Positions 53,058 through 62,348 of a stretch of 64,000 bases of DNA are shown piece after piece. The DNA is from Ignavibacteriota bacterium. Its GTDB lineage: Bacteria; Bacteroidota; Ignavibacteria; Ignavibacteriales; Ignavibacteriaceae. A model generated the notes under the pieces. The model searched no databases. It saw only the letters and a list, made by a program, of their open reading frames with translations, and had not been told where the DNA came from. Location of the stretch: contig CP053447.1 in the NCBI GenBank assembly GCA_013285425.1, forward strand, positions 688,001-752,000, in the 5' to 3' direction. The position numbers and the translations under genes were made by a program. How positions within the stretch are numbered: the stretch's first letter is position 1; every line of letters begins with the position of its first letter.

Positions 53058-55994
53058 GTGAATAAATTTACAAAGAAAAATAAAATTAAATTCTTATCAC
53101 TTTTTTTTATTGCAATAATGTCTCCAGTTATATGTTTCGCAAGTAATACTGGTAAAATTGCTGGTAGAGTTACGGATAAAAATAACGGAGAACCATTGGT
53201 GGGTGCAAATATTTATATACAAGAATTGAGTACAGGTGCTTCTACTGATATAAATGGTGACTATTATATCTTAAATATCCCTCCAGGCTCGTATACCATC
53301 ACTGTATCAATGGTGGGATATGCAAGGATTACAAAGAGTAATGTTTCTGTAATTATTGATAGAACCACAACGGTAGATTTTATTCTTGAAACTACATTAA
53401 TCGAAGTCGAAGGCGTTTTGATTGTTGCAGAACGACCCGTAATTGATAAGGATCTTACAGCGAGTGAACAAATTGTAACTGGTAATATTTTGGAAAAGTC
53501 TGGCACAAAATCAATTCAGGATGCACTCATCAGATTGCCTGGAATTATTGAAGATAATTCAAATCTTGCTTGGCAGCGAGGATCAACTAAAGGATATATC
53601 CGGGGAAGTTCAAATGTTCAGGCTGTAGTAATGGTTGATAATCTCTCAGTTAATAGCGGCTTGGTTTCTGATAACTACACAGGATTTAATACATCAACAA
53701 TTGAACAAATCTCTGTCTTGACAGGGGGATACAATGCTGAATATGGAGAAGGTCGATCAGCTGTTGTTAATATCATCTCAAAGGAAGCACCTAAAGGAAT
53801 TCATGGAACTTTAATTACCAGAATGCGACCGGCAGGCGTATATCATTTTGGCAGGAACATGTATAGCACAGAGAATAATGATTATAAAAGTACTGGTATA
53901 GATTATTGGACTCAGCAATCACAAGATGAGAATAGTCGTTTTTACCAAAAGAATCCAGACTCACTCCTAAACGCATGGAGGGAGCAGACTACACCTAATG
54001 ATGCTTTGGGTAAGTATGCTGAACGACCAGAATATGAATATGAAGGTACTTTTTATGGTTCACTAACAGAAGATTTAAGTTTTCTTGCTTCAGGCAGATT
54101 CAAGCAGGGCGTTGGAATATTTCCTCAGGCAATACCATACAATCCGGAATTTAATATACAGGGTTATTTCAATTATAAGTTTTCTCCGGAATTCAAAATC
54201 CGTATCGGAGGATTTGTTGGAGGATATGAGAGTGCGGATTATACATCATCAAATTTAAATACTTCTGAGATGGGACAAGAAGCTGGTTGGCTAGCACCAA
54301 TGAGGATTGATGAACAATATGCAAGAGCAAAATATAATTTATTTGGAGCTCCATTCAGACAATGGCCTGAATTAAGGCGATGGTATCAATTTTATGGAAA
54401 AGCAACACATGTAGTCAATAGTCAGTCTTTTTATGATTTAACATTTAGCTATTTAAAGGATTATTTAGATCGATCAGATAGAGAAAATCGAGTTCCAGAT
54501 TCTCTCTGGTTGCCAGATGTAGTATCCATGCATCCAAGGTATACTTTACAAGCTTACTATCACACCTGGACAAAAATCAATACAGAATCATTTCAGTTAA
54601 AAGCTGATTTCACTAATCAAATAACTAAAATTCATAGTTTGAAAACAGGCTTCACGTTTAAAGTTTTTAATTTTTATTACGAGAACTATACAGCAGAATC
54701 TAAAAGCAATAGAGTAAACCTAATGAATGTGTTCGACGGTAATCCATATGAGGGTAATATTTATATCCAAGATAAAATCGAATTTCCTGGATTAGTAGTA
54801 AATGTTGGATTGAGGGCTGATTTCTTTAATCAAAACCGAAATGCACCAAAAAATATGTTTGATCCATTGGCATTTCAAGTTGGGACTCCAGGTCACGACC
54901 CAGGTGCACCATTAGGAATTCCGGGAACACCAGAAAGAGAACGAACAAAATTACAAGTGGCAGTTGCACCACGTCTTGGCATCTCTCATCCAATTAGTGA
55001 TAGAGCAGTATTGCATTTTGTATATGGACATTTTTATCAACGACCTTCTTGGACGAAGATGTTTGGCTTTCCATTTGTTAATTATACAACTGCCTGGGAT
55101 AGTGTCCTAAATCCCTATGCAAAACAAACTACTTATATGGATGAGTGGCAAGGCTATTATGGAAATCCAAAATTAGGATATGAAAAAACAATACAGTACG
55201 AATTAGGAGTGGATTATAACATTGCCGATGTACTTAAATTAGATTTAACAGGATATTACAAAGATGGTTCCCGTGAAGCTGATGTAATTACAGGAGTGTA
55301 CGCTGCAACTTATACAGCTACAAAGGCTTTAATGGTAAGTAACTCAGGGTATTCTGACGTCAGAGGAATTGAAACCAAAATTGATTCAAGATTTGATGGA
55401 ATAGTTAATTTTGGATTAAGTCATGAAGTCTATTGGTCTTTTAATGGTGAAGTGGGATACAGTAGATTATATGAGCCAGGTTCACAGAGTATAGATGTTC
55501 CGAAAGGTCTACGTCAAGAAAATGGTGCTTGGGGTAATTATCATAGGATAAAAGGATGGGTGAATTTATTTATTGACAAAAATGAAGGTCCAGACATCTT
55601 CGGTATAAAACCATTTAGCAATTTTAATGTTTTTATGAATTTTTGGTGGAGAAGCGGCGACCCATACACATATCATGCTCCTGGAGATATCTCAACAGAA
55701 CCAAATAATATGACTTGGTTTAATTATTATCAGATAGATTTAAATATTTCAAAAGGATTTGAAGTCTTTGGAACTGAGTTAGAAGTTAGTGTAGATATTA
55801 AAAATCTCCTCAACTTAAAATTCTTAAGACTACTTTATGGTGATGATCTGAAACGCTATCTTGAAAATCCTAATCTACCTGATAATGAAAGATTGCCAAA
55901 AACTTATGATTTTCCCGAACCAAACATCTGGGAATGGTATTCTTATGAAGTTCCTCCAAGAAAAATATATTTCCAATTAGCTTTTAAGTTTTAA
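53058..55994 (+). CDS. SusC-like TonB-dependent receptor
   Basis: 978 residues from a GTG start with AAGGAATT upstream. A signal peptide ends near residue 29. Residues about 33-115 are the carboxypeptidase-regulatory-like domain of SusC/RagA proteins (GKIAGRVTDKNNGEPLVGAN; YTITVSMVGYARI). The plug spans about 130-250 (DALIRLPGIIEDN; YIRGSSNVQAVVMVD; GGYNAEYGEGRSAVVNIISK). The rest is a 22-strand barrel ending in KIYFQLAFKF with terminal Phe. It takes up a ligand across the outer membrane using TonB energy. No SusD partner lies nearby. Confidence 0.94.
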   Translation: MNKFTKKNKIKFLSLFFIAIMSPVICFASNTGKIAGRVTDKNNGEPLVGANIYIQELSTGASTDINGDYYILNIPPGSYTITVSMVGYARITKSNVSVIIDRTTTVDFILETTLIEVEGVLIVAERPVIDKDLTASEQIVTGNILEKSGTKSIQDALIRLPGIIEDNSNLAWQRGSTKGYIRGSSNVQAVVMVDNLSVNSGLVSDNYTGFNTSTIEQISVLTGGYNAEYGEGRSAVVNIISKEAPKGIHGTLITRMRPAGVYHFGRNMYSTENNDYKSTGIDYWTQQSQDENSRFYQKNPDSLLNAWREQTTPNDALGKYAERPEYEYEGTFYGSLTEDLSFLASGRFKQGVGIFPQAIPYNPEFNIQGYFNYKFSPEFKIRIGGFVGGYESADYTSSNLNTSEMGQEAGWLAPMRIDEQYARAKYNLFGAPFRQWPELRRWYQFYGKATHVVNSQSFYDLTFSYLKDYLDRSDRENRVPDSLWLPDVVSMHPRYTLQAYYHTWTKINTESFQLKADFTNQITKIHSLKTGFTFKVFNFYYENYTAESKSNRVNLMNVFDGNPYEGNIYIQDKIEFPGLVVNVGLRADFFNQNRNAPKNMFDPLAFQVGTPGHDPGAPLGIPGTPERERTKLQVAVAPRLGISHPISDRAVLHFVYGHFYQRPSWTKMFGFPFVNYTTAWDSVLNPYAKQTTYMDEWQGYYGNPKLGYEKTIQYELGVDYNIADVLKLDLTGYYKDGSREADVITGVYAATYTATKALMVSNSGYSDVRGIETKIDSRFDGIVNFGLSHEVYWSFNGEVGYSRLYEPGSQSIDVPKGLRQENGAWGNYHRIKGWVNLFIDKNEGPDIFGIKPFSNFNVFMNFWWRSGDPYTYHAPGDISTEPNNMTWFNYYQIDLNISKGFEVFGTELEVSVDIKNLLNLKFLRLLYGDDLKRYLENPNLPDNERLPKTYDFPEPNIWEWYSYEVPPRKIYFQLAFKF

Positions 55995-56007
55995 TAAGAA
56001 TTAAGAA

Positions 56008-57927
56008 ATGAATATGAAAAATCTATTATTAGTTTCTTTATTAATTGTTCTGATTGCAAGCTCGGTTGAAGCACAGGTTACCTGGGGTAAACAAACATTG
56101 AAACGCGGTAGACTTTGGGCAACTGTTTGGAACTCGCTTCAATATGGAGATCCAACTGAGACACAAAACGGATTTCACACAATTGATTTTCCGGGTTATT
56201 CTAAAGCAACAGATGTAAGTGATGCATTAAACTATGCTGAGGCAGTTGGGTATGCCATTTACGGTATCAGACAGAATGTAGCATCATCTTATACTATTAA
56301 CTCCAGATTTTTTCCTTCGGGGCAGGATATATTTCCTATCGAAGAAGCTACCCTTACAAAAAACTATAATCTTGCTAACATTGGATTAGCTGGAGAAGAA
56401 ATTGTTTCTGGTGCACATCATGTTAATGGATTAAATGTAGATATTGGTAGAAGAAGTCTTGTTTGGAGTTATCCGGGCTTAAGTGATTTCATAATACATG
56501 AAGTGACCATAACTAACAATGAACTAACATCAGTTGATTCTATGTATTTTGGAATGCGTTATGGATTAAGAATGACACAACGATCTGGCAGTAGAGGGGA
56601 TGAGAAGTACGGATGGGATCCAATAGAAAAGATATTTTATTTCTACGATCATCAATCTTTTAATTTTCAGGATGAGACACCCATTGTTTACAATTTTGGA
56701 GTTGGGCCAGAACGCGGTGATATCGGTGATGCCAGGGATATTTACCAACAAGGTGTTCGTGAACATGAACTTGATGCCCCTGGATATTTTACAGTTGTTG
56801 TTTTGGACTCTGCTGGAGCTAATATTTTTCAGAATATTCTGGAACATACAGGGCAAGGACTTACTGAAGGAGCTGATTTTGTTGATCAAATGTTCATACA
56901 AGGATCATCTTCTCATGCCAGAGTAAAAGAAGTAATGACTCACCAGCAGCCAAGAATGTCCTGGGATTCAGCAAGAGTATTTGGTGTAGAAGGAGGAAAT
57001 AAGTTCGAACGGTGCCCTGAGTTTTTAGTCAGCGTTGGTCCTTTAACACTTACACCTTTTGCATCAGTCAAACTCGTTTTTGCAGAAGTGATGGGGGAAA
57101 TGGATAGAGCTAAAATTGTAGAAGGCGGAGTCTCGAATATAGATTTAATGGCAACAGCCTCCAGAGATACATTGCTTGCAAATGTTCGGAGGGCAAGGAA
57201 TCTTTTTCTTAATAACTATTTGCCGACAGTTCATCCACCACCAACACCAACAGATGGTGAGAACAGTCTTAGAATAACAACTGAACCTGGTCAAATATTT
57301 ATTGATTGGCCTCCGATTTCACCAACTTATACTGATCCAATTTTAGGTATAAATGATTTTGCAGGTTACAGAGTCTATCGGTCTAACTATTTTACAATTG
57401 GTCCCTGGGTTCTTGCTAAAGATATTAATAAAGATTCTGTAAATATTGTTGATGGCTTTGTTAGATTTGTTGACAAGGATTTACCCTTCGGTGTAGGTAA
57501 CTACTATTGTGTTACCTCCTATGATCAAGATGGAAATGAAAGTGGAAAAGTAAATAATACAAGATTTCCGATATATCCATTAAGAGCTCCAAATAATGAA
57601 TTTCCTAAAAATGTTTTCGTTGTTCCAAATCCTTTTCGTCAACATAGTAATTTGACTGGTAAAGGTGAGCAATATCGTATGGAGTTTATCGGCATTCCAG
57701 CTATATGCAAAATAAAAATCTATACTCTTACCGGGGATCTGGTTCAAGAAATCTATCATGATGATGGTAGCGGTTCTGAAGCATGGGGAAGTATCAAGCG
57801 TGCAGATTATCAGTTGAGTAAATGGACTTTAGGAGTTGCTCCAGGTATATATTTATTTAGAGTAGAATCCTTAGTTGCCGGGCACGAAGGAGAATCATTT
57901 ATCGGCAAATTTGCAATAGTGAAGTAA
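56008..57927 (+). CDS. Secreted protein with T9SS-type C-terminal domain, unknown function
   Basis: 639 residues. A signal peptide ends in SSVEAQ. The body has no catalytic motif I recognise; WATVWNSLQYGDPTETQNG, RRSLVWSYPGLSDFIIHEV and FYFYDHQSFNFQDETP suggest a beta-rich domain seen in other Ignavibacteria surface proteins. An FnIII-like segment lies near 430-530 (IDWPPISPTYTDPILGINDF; GYRVYRSNYF). The C-terminus (VFVVPNPFRQHSNLTGKG; ICKIKIYTLTGDLVQEI; APGIYLFRVES) is a T9SS type A sorting domain, which sends the protein to the cell surface. Placed between the receptor and the PorV-like gene. Confidence 0.8.
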   Translation: MNMKNLLLVSLLIVLIASSVEAQVTWGKQTLKRGRLWATVWNSLQYGDPTETQNGFHTIDFPGYSKATDVSDALNYAEAVGYAIYGIRQNVASSYTINSRFFPSGQDIFPIEEATLTKNYNLANIGLAGEEIVSGAHHVNGLNVDIGRRSLVWSYPGLSDFIIHEVTITNNELTSVDSMYFGMRYGLRMTQRSGSRGDEKYGWDPIEKIFYFYDHQSFNFQDETPIVYNFGVGPERGDIGDARDIYQQGVREHELDAPGYFTVVVLDSAGANIFQNILEHTGQGLTEGADFVDQMFIQGSSSHARVKEVMTHQQPRMSWDSARVFGVEGGNKFERCPEFLVSVGPLTLTPFASVKLVFAEVMGEMDRAKIVEGGVSNIDLMATASRDTLLANVRRARNLFLNNYLPTVHPPPTPTDGENSLRITTEPGQIFIDWPPISPTYTDPILGINDFAGYRVYRSNYFTIGPWVLAKDINKDSVNIVDGFVRFVDKDLPFGVGNYYCVTSYDQDGNESGKVNNTRFPIYPLRAPNNEFPKNVFVVPNPFRQHSNLTGKGEQYRMEFIGIPAICKIKIYTLTGDLVQEIYHDDGSGSEAWGSIKRADYQLSKWTLGVAPGIYLFRVESLVAGHEGESFIGKFAIVK

Positions 57928-57940
57928 TGGAGAGATTGTA

Positions 57941-58954
57941 ATGAAAATATCAAATAAAAGTTCAGTACTAATATTCTTGTGCGTTTGTTTATTTACTATT
58001 AAAATTTATGCTCAATCAGGAATAGCCGAAAATGATATTGAACGAGCAGGACAATCAGGATGGCAGTTTTTAAAGATAAACGGTGATTCCAGACAAGCAG
58101 CATTAGGTGGCGCATTTACCGCTGTTTCTGAAGGAGATGCAAATTCTGTTTTTGGTAATCCGGCATCACTTTCCGATATAGAATATTTTGATGTTCAGAT
58201 TAATGTACTAAAGTGGATTGCGGATATTAATTATCAATCTTTTGCTGCCGGTTACAGACTTGGGGATTATGGTGTTGTGGGCGTAAGTCTTGCAATGCTC
58301 GATTACGGAGATATTCCTGAAACCATTAATGCACCATCAAGCAGTGGTGGAACCTCGGCTTTAATAACTGGCAATACTTTTTCTGCTAATGATTTTGTTG
58401 TTGGGTTCACTTATGCAAAAAAGATAACCGAAAATTTATCTGTCGGCGGCAGTGTAAGATATATGGAACAGCATATTGCTGAACTCTCAATGAACAATTG
58501 GTCTCTGGATATTGGTACTTTATATTATACTGGTTTTAGAAGTTTACGTATTGCAATAACTGCAAGAAATTTCGGACCAGATTCAAGATTCGGAGGTTGG
58601 AGCGAAGAATATCAGACTGAATCTGATTACGTTAGAATGCCGTTAGATTTTCGGGCTGGAATTGCAATGGATTTTTTAGATGAACCTGGAAGCCAACACT
58701 TATTAACTGCAATTTTTGAAAGTAATCATCCAAATGATGGGAAGGAGAAATTTCATTTTGGAATTAGTTATGCTTTTGATAAAATGTTCTTTTTAAGAGC
58801 TGGCTATAAACTTAACTATGATGTACAAAGGTTTACTTTCGGAGCGGGTATAAATTATCCAATCGGTTCAACTAGAGGGACAATTAATTATGCATATGTT
58901 GATTTTGGTGAGCTTACACAAGTTCACACTTTTTCACTGGGATTTTCTTTTTAA
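57941..58954 (+). CDS. PorV/PorQ-family outer-membrane protein
   Basis: 337 residues with a signal peptide ending in KIYAQS. GWQFLKINGDSRQAALGGAF, then VSEGDANSVFGNPASLS, is the family signature. Barrel strands follow (YGVVGVSLAMLDYGDI; LSVGGSVRYMEQHIAEL; FFLRAGYKLNYDVQRFTFG) ending in TFSLGFSF. PorV is the outer-membrane shuttle that hands T9SS cargo from the translocon to the attachment complex; PorQ has a related role. A paralogue dedicated to the neighbouring secreted proteins is a reasonable inference. Confidence 0.88.
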   Translation: MKISNKSSVLIFLCVCLFTIKIYAQSGIAENDIERAGQSGWQFLKINGDSRQAALGGAFTAVSEGDANSVFGNPASLSDIEYFDVQINVLKWIADINYQSFAAGYRLGDYGVVGVSLAMLDYGDIPETINAPSSSGGTSALITGNTFSANDFVVGFTYAKKITENLSVGGSVRYMEQHIAELSMNNWSLDIGTLYYTGFRSLRIAITARNFGPDSRFGGWSEEYQTESDYVRMPLDFRAGIAMDFLDEPGSQHLLTAIFESNHPNDGKEKFHFGISYAFDKMFFLRAGYKLNYDVQRFTFGAGINYPIGSTRGTINYAYVDFGELTQVHTFSLGFSF

Positions 58955-59023
58955 TAAAAGGTAATCTTTCGTTGAAAAAGTAATTTAATCTAAAATAATA
59001 AGTTTAGCTCAAATTATAATATT

Positions 59024-59971
59024 ATGAAAAATAAAGTTGTAGTTTTAGGTAGTTATAATGTTGATATGACTATCAAGACAAAAAAAATACCAAGTCCCGG
59101 GGAAACGGTGATTGGCGGACCTTTTTCCACAGGTGGTGGTGGCAAAGGAGCAAATCAGGCTATTGCTGCTGCAAGACTTGGTGCAGATGTAAGTTTTATT
59201 GCCCGCGTAGGTAATGATTTGTTTGGTCAGGAGGCCATTAAAAAACTTAATGATGAACATATTGATACCAGATTCATTTTTCGTGATAGTCAATTAGCTA
59301 CAGGAGTTGCATTTATCGTAGTTGATGATAGTGCAGAAAATAGTATCGTTGTTGCTTCAGGAGCGAATGCTGCTTTAAGTGTTGAAGATATAGAGAAAGT
59401 CAAAGCAGAATTGTTATCAGCCGATATTCTTCTAGTTCAGTTAGAATCTCCGGTAGAAACTGTAAAGGCAGCAATAAACATCGCAAAACAAAATGGCGCA
59501 ACAGTAATCCTAAATCCGGCTCCAGCTCAAAAACTTGATACTGATCTCCTAACGAATATTGATATTATAACTCCAAATATTGTTGAAGCAGAAATGCTTA
59601 CAGGAATCAAAGCTACTGATACAGAATGCTTAACAAAGATCGTAAACAAATTTTTCGAGTATGGAATAAAGAATGTTTTTATTACAATGGGTTCCAAGGG
59701 ATATTTTGCCGGATCAATAAATCAATCCGTATTAGTTCCTGCTTATAAAGTTACATCAGTCGATACAACCGGTGCAGGAGATGTTTTTAGTGGTTCACTA
59801 GCTGCTTTTTTAGCGGAAGGAATACCTATTGATATGGCGGCCAGAATGGCTAATGGAGCAGCTTCTATATCCGTTACTCGCATAGGTGCTCAAAATTCTG
59901 CTCCTAAAAAAGTTGAAGTTGAAGAGTTTATGATGTCTCACAATATTATTGAAAGCGAGATTTCAAGCTGA
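59024..59971 (+). CDS. rbsK: Ribokinase (PfkB family)
   Basis: 315 residues. It phosphorylates ribose (or a similar sugar) at the 5-position with ATP. GSYNVDMTIKTKKIPSPGET and GGGGKGANQAIAAARLGAD form the substrate-binding region; ITPNIVEAEMLTG is characteristic; VDTTGAGDVFSGSLAAFLA holds the anion hole and catalytic Asp. Ribokinase-type residues N-x-D at the start are present. It lies behind the receptor and PorV-like genes, so the locus probably imports and uses ribose or a nucleoside. The family includes fructokinases and deoxyribokinases, so the exact sugar is uncertain. Confidence 0.9.
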   Translation: MKNKVVVLGSYNVDMTIKTKKIPSPGETVIGGPFSTGGGGKGANQAIAAARLGADVSFIARVGNDLFGQEAIKKLNDEHIDTRFIFRDSQLATGVAFIVVDDSAENSIVVASGANAALSVEDIEKVKAELLSADILLVQLESPVETVKAAINIAKQNGATVILNPAPAQKLDTDLLTNIDIITPNIVEAEMLTGIKATDTECLTKIVNKFFEYGIKNVFITMGSKGYFAGSINQSVLVPAYKVTSVDTTGAGDVFSGSLAAFLAEGIPIDMAARMANGAASISVTRIGAQNSAPKKVEVEEFMMSHNIIESEISS

Positions 59972-60007
59972 ATTTTATAATTTTCTTAAATAATAAAGGA
60001 GCTATGT

Positions 60008-62197
60008 ATGAAAACAATTAAATTATTTTTCTTACTACTTGTGTCCTTGGTGCTTTGTAATCAAACCACCATTGCCCAAGTATCTCAGAATATGACTCTC
60101 CTGGGAAATTTCGGAAGAGGTGAGGGTGAATCAAAAGCTGTTTTTGCAGCAGGCTCACTTGTTTTTTACGGCCTCGGAAATAAAATGCAAATCGCAACTT
60201 TTTCTGATCCGCAGTCTCCTGTTAAAATTGGTAGTGTGATACTATCCGACATAGTTGAGGATTTAGTGCGTACTTCAATTAATGGAACTCAACATATAGT
60301 GGCTAGCGGTGGTAGTAAAATGTGGTTAATAAATGTCCAGAATCCAACCGTTCCTTCGCTCGTTGCGGATGTTGAAGTTGCCCCTGGAACAACTTGTGAA
60401 GGAATAGCCACAAGTGGAGCTTATGCTTACGTTGCAGCTGGCGGCGCTGGATTTAAAATTTATAATATCTCAAATCCTACAAGTCCATTACTGGTTACTT
60501 CTATTGATAGTTTAGAGTATTGTGAAAGTGTTGTTATCTCGGGTCAATATGCATATATAGCTGCTGGATCGCGAAGTCACATCGTTGATATTTCAAACCC
60601 AGCATCACCAATATATGTCGGAAGAATAGATGGTTATGGAGGCTATCATCAATACTTAAATGTAAGATCCGGCTATGCTTATGTTTGTAATTATGATGCT
60701 GGTTTTGCAGTTGTTAATGTTACTAACCCTTCAAATCCGGTAAATGTCGTAAACATACCATCAGGTTACAGAACTGCAAGAATTATCTTTGATGGAAATT
60801 ATGCATACGTCGCTATAGGAGATGCAGGAGTAGCAATTTATAATGTTGTTAATCCGGCTTCACCTGTTTATGTAACTACTATACTAACAGCAGGGAGAGC
60901 TGCTTCTCTTTATTACGGAGCTATAACAATAGGAGGAACACCCACCGGGCATATTTTTGTTGCCAACAGAAATCCTGCTCCAGGTATTAGTGCAATAAAC
61001 GTTTCTAATCCTTCAGCCCCGTCCACAACCTCATTTCTGGCTGCAGTTCCTGCAGCAACCGGGTCAGCTTTTATGCCATTTTATGACAACGGGAAAGTGT
61101 ACGTTGCATATGGAAGTGCAGGATTAAGAATACTTGACGTTCAGAATCCATCAAATGTGTCTTTGCTTGGGACAGCTAATCTTGGTGGTGATTCAAGAGA
61201 AGTTGTTGTAAGTGGTAATTACGCTTATGTAGCTGCAAGAGATTCTGGAGTATATGTTGTTGATGTATCTGATCCGGCAAATCCTTTTAAGATCAAAACG
61301 CTGCAAACTCCAAGAGCACGTGGCATAACTATAAATGGATCAGTGGTTTATGTTGCTGCAAGTGATAGCGGCATGGGAATCATAGATATTTCCAATTCTT
61401 CAAATCCAGTTATTGTTGGATATACAGGTTCTGAAGTTTATGGTGAGAATGTAGAGGTAAATGGTAGTATAGCAGGTATAACTGATTATGGACAAATTAC
61501 GTTCTATGATTTAACAAATCCGCTTAGTCCTATTAAAAAAGGAACAACTGGTTCTTTAAGTACCGGCAATGAGGGTTTTGCGATAAGTGGTAATTATGCT
61601 TATGTGCCCGATGGAGACAGTTTAAAAATATTTAATATTTTAGATTTAAACTCACCTACACTTTCCGCACAAATATATACTGGCGGTTACGGTTATATGG
61701 CTGAAGTTGAAGGAAATTATTGTTATGTTGCATCAGAAGGAACCGGGGTTAGAGCCATAAATATCACTAATCCTTCTGCACCTGTTGAAGATGGATATTA
61801 TGATGACGTACCACAATCCAGAGGATTAGCAGTAAATGGTAAATATGTTTATGTTTCTGAAAAGGCAGACGGACTTACAATTTATTCTAATGATCTTGTT
61901 TCCTCAGTTGATGATGATTATACATATTTACCTGAAAGAATTTACTTATCTCAGAATTATCCAAATCCATTTAATCCGTCCACTAATATTTTGATTGAGC
62001 TTAAAGAAAATACTTTTGTGACTCTTGAGGTTTTCAATTCTATTGGGCAGAAGGTTGCTATGCTCGTTAATAGGGAGCTATCAGCAGGCTCAACAAATAT
62101 TAAGTTTGATGCTTCAAAGCTAACAACAGGTGTATATTTTTATCAATTGACTGCTAAGGGAATAAATCTTAGTAAAAAAATGATGCTGATTAAATAA
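60008..62197 (+). CDS. LVIVD-repeat (beta-propeller-like) surface protein with T9SS sorting domain
   Basis: 729 residues. A signal peptide ends in TTIAQ. Residues about 40-640 are built of repeats of about 42 residues with the LVIVD pattern: YAYVAAGGAGFKIYNISNP, YAYIAAGSRSHIVDISNP, YAYVAARDSGVYVVDVSDP, VYVAASDSGMGIIDISNS and others, which fold as a beta-propeller in related proteins. The end (LSQNYPNPFNPSTNILIEL; VTLEVFNSIGQKVAML; TGVYFYQLTAKG) is a T9SS type A domain. No enzyme motif is seen, so a binding or structural role is likely. A good Shine-Dalgarno site (AAAGGAG) precedes the ATG. Confidence 0.87.
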   Translation: MKTIKLFFLLLVSLVLCNQTTIAQVSQNMTLLGNFGRGEGESKAVFAAGSLVFYGLGNKMQIATFSDPQSPVKIGSVILSDIVEDLVRTSINGTQHIVASGGSKMWLINVQNPTVPSLVADVEVAPGTTCEGIATSGAYAYVAAGGAGFKIYNISNPTSPLLVTSIDSLEYCESVVISGQYAYIAAGSRSHIVDISNPASPIYVGRIDGYGGYHQYLNVRSGYAYVCNYDAGFAVVNVTNPSNPVNVVNIPSGYRTARIIFDGNYAYVAIGDAGVAIYNVVNPASPVYVTTILTAGRAASLYYGAITIGGTPTGHIFVANRNPAPGISAINVSNPSAPSTTSFLAAVPAATGSAFMPFYDNGKVYVAYGSAGLRILDVQNPSNVSLLGTANLGGDSREVVVSGNYAYVAARDSGVYVVDVSDPANPFKIKTLQTPRARGITINGSVVYVAASDSGMGIIDISNSSNPVIVGYTGSEVYGENVEVNGSIAGITDYGQITFYDLTNPLSPIKKGTTGSLSTGNEGFAISGNYAYVPDGDSLKIFNILDLNSPTLSAQIYTGGYGYMAEVEGNYCYVASEGTGVRAINITNPSAPVEDGYYDDVPQSRGLAVNGKYVYVSEKADGLTIYSNDLVSSVDDDYTYLPERIYLSQNYPNPFNPSTNILIELKENTFVTLEVFNSIGQKVAMLVNRELSAGSTNIKFDASKLTTGVYFYQLTAKGINLSKKMMLIK

Positions 62198-62235
62198 TAG
62201 AAGACGAGAATATCTTTTAAACTAAAAATAATTTA

Positions 62236-62262
62236 GGAACTCATTACTACTTAATGAGTTCC
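62236..62262. repeat. Eleven-base hairpin between the two repeat-protein genes
   Basis: GGAACTCATTA and TAATGAGTTCC form a perfect stem around a five-base loop. No T-run follows on the plus strand, so termination is uncertain; it may instead protect mRNA or regulate the next gene. Confidence 0.7.
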
Positions 62263-62348
62263 GATATTGAAAGGAGGTTAATGTTAATAGTTCACAGTGC
62301 TGCTAGCTAAATAATAAAATTTAATATTAACTTTTTATGGAAGGCGAT

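Noticed and set aside
60008..62197. Direct DNA repeats suggesting a tandem-repeat locus
   Set aside because: The repetition is at protein level (LVIVD propeller units) and the DNA has diverged, so it is not a satellite or recent expansion.
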